Source: Branchiostoma floridae (Eukaryota; Chordata; Leptocardii; Amphioxiformes; Branchiostomatidae). From it: a DNA stretch of 64,000 bases. Every line of letters starts with the position of its first letter. Position 1 is the stretch's first letter. Below the pieces are notes generated by a model that searched no databases, had not been told where the DNA came from, and saw only the letters and a program-made list of their open reading frames with translations. Shown here piece by piece: positions 42,901 to 51,487 of the stretch. The translations under genes were made by a program, and so were the position numbers. The stretch spans positions 11,447,381 through 11,511,380 of the forward strand of contig NC_049979.1 of NCBI RefSeq assembly GCF_000003815.2, read 5' to 3'.

Positions 42901-45900
42901 GCTTGATGACTTGGAGGGTGAGAAAACAGCAATGCAGCGGCCTTTAGCTAACCCCAGTGTCCAAAAAGAAAGTATTGAGACATCAAAGAAAAAGCAGTCT
43001 TACTACAAAAAGGGACAGGCAGACATTGATGAGACTGTTAGCAACACCATGCCCTTTGGCAAAGATGTACGTACAGCAGCAAACAACTCCATCTGTGACA
43101 CAGGAGTACCGGTCATCCCGGAGACACAGCAGAGGGACCTGCACCCTCTGGGTAAGATATCTCAGGTTGTGCAGGATGTCCCTACATCTCCATCTGTCAA
43201 GAGGAAGTTGAGAGAGTTGGTTGATTCTCCACCTAAAGAAAAGCAGACAGATAACTTTCCTCCAGTTCCGGTAGTCATGATAGACGGGAAGGAGAAAGTG
43301 CCCATATGTAGGTTGCCACCAGGAAAAAACCCATACAGTCAAAAGGCTGTACTTCCTGGCCAGTCTCTTCAGCAAAATGCACCGGGACATAACTTGTTGG
43401 TATTGGCTAATGCATCAGATCTGGTAGAAAGGCTGTACAGCCCTACCAAAGTGGATGTGAACAGGAACAACTGCCAGCCAACACCGTACGAGAAGCAGGA
43501 AACCAAAATCAACAGAGAGTCTGCCCGTGAGCTGTCAGCAAAGGTCACGGCTGCCTTGTGCAGTTCAGACAGCCAGGAGCATGCAGCTGAGGGCAGTGCT
43601 GGCAACCCTGAGACTGGGGCACTGATGGCAGGAAATTTGGTAGACACTGCTGCAACACAAGGTGTAGATCAAGGAAATACTACAGACATACTGGAGGAGG
43701 CAATGTTGCAAATAACTGGGAACTGCGTCTCTCATGAGAAAGATGCTAACACTGGTAGTAAAACTGTTTGCACTTCCAGTGATGGCACACCAAAAGAGAA
43801 CAATCTTACAAATGGTCCACAGAGCCTGTGGAGTTCCTCAACAAGCTCTTCCCTACAAAAAGAAGGGTGCAGTAATTCTGATCAGAGGCAGAAACATGAT
43901 TCCAGTATTGTAACAGAAAGCACGTACAGAACACAGGACGAAGGAGATACCAATGAGGCTGAGACAGGAAAGGATGAATTTGTAGGTCGTTTGCCCGCTG
44001 GGCCACCTATCCGGACCAGCTCCAGGCCTGTGGACAGCTGTACATCTGTACCTACAACAACTGACACCGACAACAGCATGTCTGCAATAGCCACCGATCC
44101 TGTCCTTCCCAACTTCACGACCATGCCCAGCATGGTTCCTCTTACCATAGAGAAGACTTCACAATCACAAACAGACAAACAGAATGCTAACAAAAGTAAA
44201 CAGGCCAAAGAAAAAGAGGCCAACAACACTGTCTGGGACAGCAGGGAGAGGCAGACTGACCCCACGACCAGCCAAGAACAGGACATCATATCAGCTGCCT
44301 TCAGGGAAACTTTAGCAGATCAGCTTTTAGACTCTGTCAGTGGTACTTGTGAGGATGTGACAGCTCCGAATCTCGTCCCTCCCAACTCTGTTGTGGACCA
44401 TCCCGCACTAGCCCTTAGGGAAGAGCTGGCAGAGTCCTTTGATTCTGTTGAGGTTGAAGTCCCGGACGTGCCAGAACAAGCAGAACTAAAAACTGGAACA
44501 GACCTGAAAACTGAAACGGACAACAATGCCAACTCAGCAGAGAAAAAAGAGGAGCCAGAGGCATCCTCCAGTGCCAAGCCTGATGACGACAGTACACATA
44601 TTGATGTTGTTAAGACTTCTGAAGAATTTTGTGATGCCCAGTCACACACAACGTCCCTCGACTACAGTCCCGATTCTGACGACAACTGGGAGAACATGGA
44701 GACAAGTGAAAGTGATGTTCAAGACAACAGGAAGTATACCAGAGACGGCAACCCTGTAACAGGGCAGCAAGGTGTACAAGGAAATATTTTTGGATGTGTC
44801 AAAAAGCCTTCAGTTGGTTCTGGTGGGAGCAAGGCTGCTGAAGTTGATCATGTGAAGAGAAACATGAACAATAGCAGCTCTGATGTTTGTCAAGAACCAC
44901 CGTCAAAAGTCAGAAGGACCTTGTTGATTGCAAAAAACGATACTTCAGCAGGGCTACCAGATGTAGGGAAGTTGTCTGTCACTGATGCAGTTTTTGGGCC
45001 CCCCAGAGGCGCAGACTTTGGTACGATACGCCAGAAGTCTCCCGAGCTATCTGATAGCCCTTTGGTGTCCAGCAGTTCTAACAGCCATGGTTCCACACAG
45101 CTCGGTAGTGTAGTAGAAAAACCTTCTGGTCTCAACGGACTGAACGGAGGCACGAGACCGACGGAAAAGAAGACTTCTCCTGGGTCCTTAGCAAGCTTGG
45201 TCAAGAAAGGCAACATGAAGTTGAAGAAACTGAAACCTCCCAGGTTCCTTGCTGCCAGGACGACCGCCGGAAGCGCAGCGGTGGGTGTTGCGAACAGGAA
45301 TCAGACAGACAGACCAACACAACTCCAGCACGGCACACAACAGGGGAATGGTACAGTCCAGAGCAGGGACAGGACTTCAGCAAGTACTTCTCAGCCTGCT
45401 TTGCAATGGGTGAGTCATTTGTCTTAAGCTCCTTAGTGGTAAGCTGTGTATATGTATATGTATGGTATACTGGTATGATACTTAGTACCTGAATGGGATA
45501 CTGATATCATATTGTCAAGACCTTATGGGTACAGGTCCCAAACACTGAATGTCTTGAAACTTAACCTGAGTAAAATGACACTCGATTTAGCAGATACCTT
45601 ATTTTGTGATGGAAAAATGTGCAGTTCCTAACAAACAACCAAGATTTAGGTCTGGATAAGCACAAAAACATGGTGTGGTCATTGAAATCAGGGCAATCTT
45701 TGAGCTCCTCTTCCATATGGAGTCCAAGAAATCACCATGTTATTTCAGACTAGATTCTGTTCTGGGAGATACCATTGGAGTCAGTATTGCGACCTGCTTA
45801 TTCTCTCATGTGCCACAGGTAAAGGAGACAGACCAGCACTGCCAGCAGAGAATGCGCAGACTGGAGCAGGAGGTGCAAACCTTCGTCAAGGATAGCTCCC

Positions 45901-48521
45901 AGCAAGAGTAAGTCTGCTGCTATTAACTTTGTGCCTCCAAGACTCGTACATGTACATGTGTGTACAATCTTGGAGTTGGTTAACAGCTGATAACAAATAC
46001 TCTTGTTTCCCCCACACATTTCGGTTCAGCCACTAAGGTAGCTGAATTGTGATGTCCTTTTGTCAATGTGATTTGTCTGTAATTTACGTCTATACAGTGT
46101 AGCAAGTCCCAAAACTAGACAAATGTTTCAAGTGTTGTATTTACCTGTGTGAAAATAGGAAGGGCATAGGCCAATAACTGGTCCAGATTTCTGTCTTCTG
46201 TCATATGATTAATTCACCAGTTGTGTTATATAAAATAGCATCAAGGCTGTTTTTTTCTTAACTGATTCAATACTGTTTTCCTAGAAACTGCCTAATCTAC
46301 AGTTTACTTTATCTTGGACATTAACATGTGACTCCTTTTCCATATGATTCTATCTGCAGGATGAAGGTACGGCTCACCACAAATGACGAGCTTATGAAGG
46401 TAAGGGCTCTCTCACCAGTGACAAGTTTACCCAGGCTTGAGGTGTTCGGGTAATCTCTGAAGATATGCGGGAGCCGACTCATTCTCTGTGTTCTCTGCCA
46501 TGTTTCAAAAAGGAGATAGCAAAAAATTACACTATCAAAAAGACATCTGCAAAAACACAATTAAAATACTGCAGCTGAGCCAGACCCTACATCTGCTTGC
46601 AGATAAGGATTGAGTTCACTGTGCTTTCATCTTATCTTCTTTTTTGCAAGCCTTGAGCAGCACACAAGAGCAAATAGGCTACAGACCATTTTTCTGATCC
46701 CTTCTGATGCTTTGAAAAATACGAAGTAGTGGCAGATCAAATTCATTACCAGCTTTACTGCTGCATACGTGTGATGCTAATGACCATGATGCACGACTTC
46801 CCAGTTTTTTCAAGCATGCATGGGAACAGTGAAACAGGCTATGGCCTGTGCCCCATAGGTGTCTTTCTATTTCTCCATTTTTCCTCTGACCTGGGCTCCA
46901 GCTGGTTCCTGGCCTTCTCAGTTCTGCAGCAGTGTCTTGCCTTTGGGTGTTTCTAAGCCTGCCTCTATTTCCTTTGTTATTGCTTGGATTCAGGTTCTCA
47001 GACCCATATTAAATGACTCTGAAATACACACATACATGGAGACAAACTGAATACATAAAGGTCTATTCACATTTCTTTCATTTCCTATGGGTCAGCAACA
47101 CTTATTATTTGGTGGTAGACACTGAATTTCTAGGCTCTTCAGAAATAGTGCTACAGACCATTCTTCACTCACATTCTGTGGATCTGCCTGGTGACTGGTT
47201 CCTGTTCTGCCACTGTCCTTTGGTGCTTATTCTCTCTGGCCTCTGAGTATTGAAAATGTGTTAATGAACGTCAATCGTCCATTGTGTTGCCTTGGTCATT
47301 TTCCAGATCTTTGAGTTTGACCTATAGAGCAGAGAACTGACATGAAGTTGGAGGTAAAGGTGTGCATTTTTGTGCACTTGTTTTTGTGTCTATGGATTTC
47401 TTTGGAGTTAAAGGTGTTTTTTAGCATGACTCAGTCAGGACCCTGGGGGTTGCTTTCACTTAATATCTGCACCCAAGGGTTAGGTGTGCACTCAGGTTGT
47501 TTTGACCTGTCTGTCAGGTTGTCCTGCACCACAATTTAAAACAGTAATAAAAATTATATACAATCCACTAAACAAGAACAATTAAGGAACAACGATACGG
47601 TTTCCCTTGTCGTGTACCATTATTACTGGGGAATGTTACAAAAGTACAGAAAGGACTTAAGTTTTTCATTGGGTCTCTGCCTTCTGTAACTGGGGTGTTG
47701 ACTTTCATGTTTTTTAACCTTCTTGTGTTCTTTTATGGTATTTGTTGTGTGGCCAGCTGTAAAAGATATTTTGATGGGTACGTCTGGCATTTTGGTGCTA
47801 CAGATTCAAGATAACTATGAGTAAACGTACATGGAATATGGAATAGAACCAGAACAGAAACAGAACACAAGAACATGGACTGCAAGTTTTCCACAAGTCC
47901 TCAGGTCGTCTTCAAGAATACTGAGGAAATGTCTTTTGTGGATCAGATGTGATAATTCATATTTTTCTATTCTACAGATGAAACATATTGCAGCAAGATA
48001 CTGTATTGAGGTGGCACTAGTGCAGGGATGGACTCTTCTGTTGTACAAGACAAGGTATGTGCTGTTCTTACACTTCACGTGAGCAAGGATGGTTGAATCT
48101 TTCCTGTTATTCTCTTTTGAATGGGCATTTCTTTCCGATGATTGTTTGGTTCACATTACCACTGCTTGTAGATCTTCAGTGGTATGCATAGTCCAGTGGT
48201 TGGTGACCGAGTCTCTGGACCAAGGGGTCAGGGTTTCAACTTTTGTTGCTCACCTGACATGCAGGCTACTGGAAAGGGTTGCAGTCCTTTGTTTAAGATG
48301 TGAAGCTGTTCATCTTACATGCTATGTGCTATGGGAATTCCCTGGCAAAAGGACCCCTATATACTGTACACATTAGCTATATTTCCTATCACAACCCATA
48401 GAAAATTGGCTGTTCAGGAAGAAAACGTTTGGTGTTTATAGATTTTTCTCATTTTAATCATTTTTTTTATTCCAGCAAGACAAAAATGCCAGTCCAACCT
48501 GTGTTGCAGAGGAAGAGATAG
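30978..48521 (+). CDS. Unrecognised 3053-aa nuclear protein: N-terminal coiled coil, AT-hooks, C-terminal helical tail
   Basis: Ten coding exons: 30978-31011, 35188-35295, 35670-35842, 35964-36096, 36434-41077, 41592-45409, 45819-45907, 46360-46399, 47978-48054, 48476-48521 (stop TAG). Every junction has AG/GT and all phases agree, giving 9162 nt and 3053 residues. The start ATG has a good context (TCAACATGG). Order: short acidic N-terminus (MEEEGSEAECG), coiled coil (about 14-105), long Ser/Glu/Lys-rich disorder with three AT-hook-like motifs (RRGRKP near 455; RRGRGRPPKKR near 637; RRGRGRPRKKR near 692), further disorder with internal duplications, then a compact C-terminal segment (about 2970-3053) ending QPVLQRKR. 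AT-hooks bind the minor groove of AT-rich DNA, so a chromatin role is likely; the exact function is unknown. It resembles large disordered chromatin, centromere or DNA-repair scaffolds, but I match it to none. Confidence 0.82.
31166..31176 (+). promoter_or_regulatory. YY1-type site in the first intron of the AT-hook gene
   Basis: AAAATGGCGGC matches the YY1 consensus and lies about 155 bp downstream of the first donor, a common place for YY1 in TATA-less promoters. Motif match only. Confidence 0.35.
34874..35072. mobile_element. Foldback MITE, 199 bp, TTA target duplication
   Basis: Two inverted arms of about 90 bp fill nearly the whole element (left TACCCCCCTCACATTAGGCG..., mirrored at the right end ...CGCCTAATGTGAGGGGGGTA). 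TTA flanks both sides (34871-34873 and 35073-35075), fitting a PIF/Harbinger-type TWA duplication. Nearly mirror-image frames on the two strands come from this symmetry and are not genes. Confidence 0.88.
35188..36096 (+). CDS. AT-hook gene exons 2-4: coiled-coil region
   Basis: Exon 2 (35188-35295) encodes PAMTKLLNYFETMEASGSQS and CKYNIMIDSLLE. Exon 3 (35670-35842) encodes NMKLKTINKVLQDRNKELQE, RNKELQK and RTEELGA, then ENKQLKGCL: four in-register heptads, a strong parallel coiled-coil signature. Exon 4 (35964-36096) is acidic and Cys/Ser-rich without a recognised domain. Borders are GTTCCAG|, GAGA|GTGAGT, ATTACAG|, AGAG|GTATGG, TTTTCAG| and GGAAG|GTAAGA. The coiled coil probably mediates self-association. 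Confidence 0.85.
36434..41077 (+). CDS. AT-hook gene exon 5, a 4644-nt internal exon
   Basis: Opens GLLHKDREEADGAIQAVP and runs without a stop for 1548 codons. It holds a basic KTRRRGRKP motif and two tandem copies of a ~55-aa block. Each block has an SDDTD.(D/E)T acidic patch followed by PKRRGRGRP(P/R)KKR, a canonical AT-hook. SRLRSRSRE-type Arg/Ser patches and a related pair DAESALRAVMVI and DVESALTTVTVI also occur. It ends in a Trp-rich stretch (EEQWYTVSSGG, EDQWWRASSEQ). Donor AACTG|GTATGT at 41077; reading through stops about 110 bp later. Confidence 0.85.
41592..45409 (+). CDS. AT-hook gene exon 6, a 3818-nt internal exon
   Basis: Opens DAADDVFWSPGADDVGAEVE and then VPFSPVKGKNP. It is disordered and Ser/Thr/Lys/Gln-rich, with several SP/TP sites. 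A ~75-aa module occurs twice (about residues 1883-1957 and 2540-2614), sharing KTSQ...DKQ...KQAKEK.ANNTV, then DPT.SQE.DI.SAAF.ET and LD(A/S)VSG. A basic LASLVKKGNMKLKKLKPPRF patch lies near the end. Acceptor CTGCAG| at 41591; donor CAATGG|GTGAGT at 45409, phase 0. Confidence 0.85.
45819..48521 (+). CDS. AT-hook gene exons 7-10: compact C-terminal helical segment
   Basis: Four small exons of 89, 40, 77 and 46 nt encode VKETDQHCQQRMRRLEQEVQ, TFVKDSSQQEMKVRLTTNDE, LMKMKHIAARYCIEVALVQG, WTLLLYKTSKTKM and PVQPVLQRKR, then TAG. Unlike the giant exons this stretch has few low-complexity residues and reads as amphipathic helices with hydrophobic and aromatic positions, suggesting an ordered interaction module. 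All borders are consensus (CACAG|, AGA|GTAAGT, CTGCAG|, GAAG|GTAAGG, CTACAG|, CAAG|GTATGT, TTCCAG|) and phases agree. I do not recognise the family. Confidence 0.75.
48180..48300 (+). repeat. SINE-like tRNA-derived segment
   Basis: A-box-like GCATAGTCCAGTGGTTGGTGA is followed about 40 bp on by a decayed B-box (GGGTTTCAACTT). Degraded; it lies in the last intron of the AT-hook gene. Confidence 0.4.
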
Positions 48522-50842
48522 ACTTAAGTGTTAAACTTCTGTTGTTGTATATGTTTGAGTGGCAGCTGAATAATTTGTTAAGACATAAGTGTATTTTTAG
48601 ATACAATGTACAGTTGTTTTAAGTGCCTGATACAAGAAATGCAGCTGCATAGAAAGTGCCAAAGAACTGGAAAACTTCTATTTGTGTAGATTTTTTCTTC
48701 ACACAGGTGATGTTTGCATTCCAAACATTATGAAGAGAGGCTCTTTGTATAATTAATCATTATATTTCTCACTTATATCACTCACAACCATTGTACATTA
48801 CCTTGTAGTAAGGTATTTTTGTTCTTTTCTGCTTTGTATATGAACAAGAGTTGTTGTGGGTACTTAAAAAATCAAAGGATAGTCAAGTTGCTTTGACTTT
48901 CTCACATGCGTCTGTTTTGTGGTCAAGTAGCAAACAAATTTAAACAGAAGTTATTTTTTTCAAGACATAGTCCTGACATGTGCAGCATTTCGAGCTCTTT
49001 GATTTCTGCAGGTACAGAGACTACTAGACAAGTATACTCCAGAGTCTGGAGAATACATCTCGTGTTCAGAGTTAGATGTTTGGAAAGTTGGAGCTTGGGG
49101 GAAATGTTTATTTTTCAAATATACGAATTAGGTATTTGTTACATCTTATTTAACACAAAAGATACAGGTGAATTATGGAGATGATTTCATTCAGAAACAA
49201 TATAAATCTTATGGTTTTGAGCTCTTGCAGGAAAAGAGTTGATTAACATTCCTGTTAAAAGATCAATGTTGTGTTGTTTTCTTGTTGAAACTATTGCTGA
49301 AATATTTATGTTGTCATGTTGCATTATCATATACTTAAAGGAAAGACTTAGAAAACATCCCAGACATAATTCACCCATGGTTGCCATGGTAATGGACATT
49401 TGTTTTCAACTTGGTGGATTTTCAACTTGCCATTAATGTTCTCCAGCTCCAGATCTAGTGCCTGTTACAGTTTATCTAACATGAATGGTACATGTGTGAA
49501 AATATTGAAAGCCAGTAATAATTTTGAAGTTCTGGATCAACATTGTGTTAAAACTGCATAAAGATGCACATTGTGTTGTTTTTGTTCTGTTCCAGATACT
49601 TGTATTAAAACCTTTCTTGACCTTTGTAGATTATTGCATCAGCTCTGTTCCTTTGTATCATTGTTCCCCCAAGAAAGAATTCTAGGGAACCTGTTTTGAA
49701 CCATCCACAGTAGCCTCTAAATGTTTTCTTGTTGTGTGTATTCTCTGTGTACTTTGATTTTCCATGTACTCATTGTTTCAGATATTTCTGGTTTAGCTTG
49801 ACCACCTCAAACTTATGTATTTGTTCAGCAAAGTAAATCTAAGATTTTGTAATGTATATCTCAATATGTGGTCCCAGCTGGTCCCAGCCCCCTCTGTTGT
49901 TAAGAGGGTTTGGGCTGGCTTAAATTGCTTGTGTTAAAAGTTGACAAGTACAGCTATCCGCATGTGTTTAACATTACAAATAGTTATATGATAGGTTTTC
50001 ACATATTAATGATTACCAGTCTTCACCTAACATGATTGTGACCTTACAAGAACATAGGTCCAACGTCATTAGTGTATTGTTGTAGTCCTGTGAAATAAGG
50101 TTTGAGAATTTTGTTTGAGATTAGAAATAATTTCATAAAACTCCCTACCCGTATTTGAAGACCCTTCCCACTTCCAAATAGCCTAAACTTGGATGCTGCT
50201 GCACTTTGTACATTTCAGTCTCTCACAAATTTACATTCTCATTCCTTAACATTATCAAGCACATTCTTATCACCTATACTAGATATAATTTGCAAGTCAC
50301 TGCTATTAAGAAAGAAATATGACTCACAATTAGTACTTCCTCTAATGCTGGTTTCACCTGTTAAACACCTACATTTACTCAGCTTAGACCATTTTAGATA
50401 ATCAAATACATTATATCCTATTAGAAAACAGATAAGTAATACCCCTTTTAGTAATACCCCTTTACATCTGAAGACCCATAGGAGTTGTGCATCAACTGAA
50501 GAAGGTAGAAAACCGTTTAAATCCATGCAAAATTAACAAACACCACACTATTTAGGTTATCTTTTGTTAAATTCCATGATCAGTACTGTCTTTTCAGCTT
50601 TGAGGTTGGCCACTGGGTAGTTGGGCAGCCCTGGCTGTATGTTCTTCACAGCCAAACCTTTAAACACTAAGGTTGTCATTTTCAGGTGCGTGGTTCCCCA
50701 TTTTCACCTTGAGTGGCGTAGAGTTTCCCAATGCCCTCAGAATTGTTACTGACGTTTCTTCAGCAAATTTCGCTTCTTCTTGAAGAATGATGAAAATATA
50801 TTAACACCTGGGAAGGCCATTGTCAAGGAAGTTATCATACTG
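48522..50842. other. Convergent intergenic region and 3' UTRs
   Basis: Between the stop of the AT-hook gene (plus) and the stop of the fibrinogen-like gene (minus). AT-rich, with a candidate ATTAAA polyadenylation signal at 49604-49609 for the plus-strand gene. A short duplication (AGTAATACCCCTTT twice, near 50434-50464) is present. No coding gene recognised. Confidence 0.5.
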
Positions 50843-51487
50843 CTACTTTTCGCCTTTGTCACCTTGCATGTATCTCTGGTAGTAGTACTGCGAGGAAGAG
50901 GTCGGACTTGGCGCGCTGTTAAGGCTTGCGGCGTCGTAACCTGTAGGGTAAGGTGCGGGGTTCGGGTATGGTTGCTGAGCTGCCGGGGCGGGGTTGCTGT
51001 AAGATGGATATGGTTGTTGCTGTGGCGCTGGTCCAGGGTAGTATGGTGGTGGTGGTTGTGGTGCTGGCCCAGGGTAGTACGATGATGGGTAAGGGTACGG
51101 GTACTGTTGTGGGGGCCGGCGGTAGCCCTGGCTCGGGGCGTAGTAGAAGTGTGCCGGGCGGACCATCATCACGACCTTACGGAACGAGTACAGGTAGTCG
51201 CTGCGCCAGAAGTACCAGTAGATGCCGTTCTCCTCCCCCTCATACGCGCCCAGGTGGTACAGGCCGTTCGGGTTGCTGAGCCCGCACTTGTTCTTGCCCG
51301 GCATGCCGCCCTTGTACCACCAGCCACCTCGGCTCTTCTTCCCGCAGTTCACCTCCTCGTCCCCGTCGTTGTCCCGGTCGAAGGTGCTGAAGTTCGCCCC
51401 GTCGTGGTAGCTGAAGGAGTCCGGCACGTTGCTGCCGTATGTGAAGCGGCCAGTGGTCATCCTGTAGTTCTCTGACTCGTTGGCGAC
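50843..51487 (-). CDS. Fibrinogen-like gene last exon: end of domain plus Pro/Tyr-rich tail
   Basis: Starts VANESENYRMTTGRF at CTGTAG| (51488). The C-terminal half of the fibrinogen domain, with the calcium site and GGWWYKGG, ends at MMVRPAHF. About 100 residues of tail follow with YPYPYP, a YYPGPAPQ phrase occurring twice, NPAPYPTGY and SQYYYQRY, ending GDKGEK and a stop. Domain and tail share one exon, so the tail is not an alternative exon. The exon is clearly more GC-rich than the surrounding DNA. Confidence 0.9.
   Translation of the reverse strand, partial: VANESENYRMTTGRFTYGSNVPDSFSYHDGANFSTFDRDNDGDEEVNCGKKSRGGWWYKGGMPGKNKCGLSNPNGLYHLGAYEGEENGIYWYFWRSDYLYSFRKVVMMVRPAHFYYAPSQGYRRPPQQYPYPYPSSYYPGPAPQPPPPYYPGPAPQQQPYPSYSNPAPAAQQPYPNPAPYPTGYDAASLNSAPSPTSSSQYYYQRYMQGDKGEK

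Noticed and set aside
46680..47240. A degenerate duplication (ACAGACCATT...CTGGTTCCTG phrases twice)
   Set aside because: Similarity is short and patchy; not enough to call a repeat by eye.
50239..50526. A possible retroelement fragment (95-aa minus frame)
   Set aside because: I could not see reverse-transcriptase or endonuclease motifs, so I leave it unassigned.
51107..51475. Val/Ala-rich plus-strand frames opposite the last fibrinogen-like exon
   Set aside because: The sense strand encodes canonical fibrinogen-domain motifs; the plus frames are GC-driven shadows.
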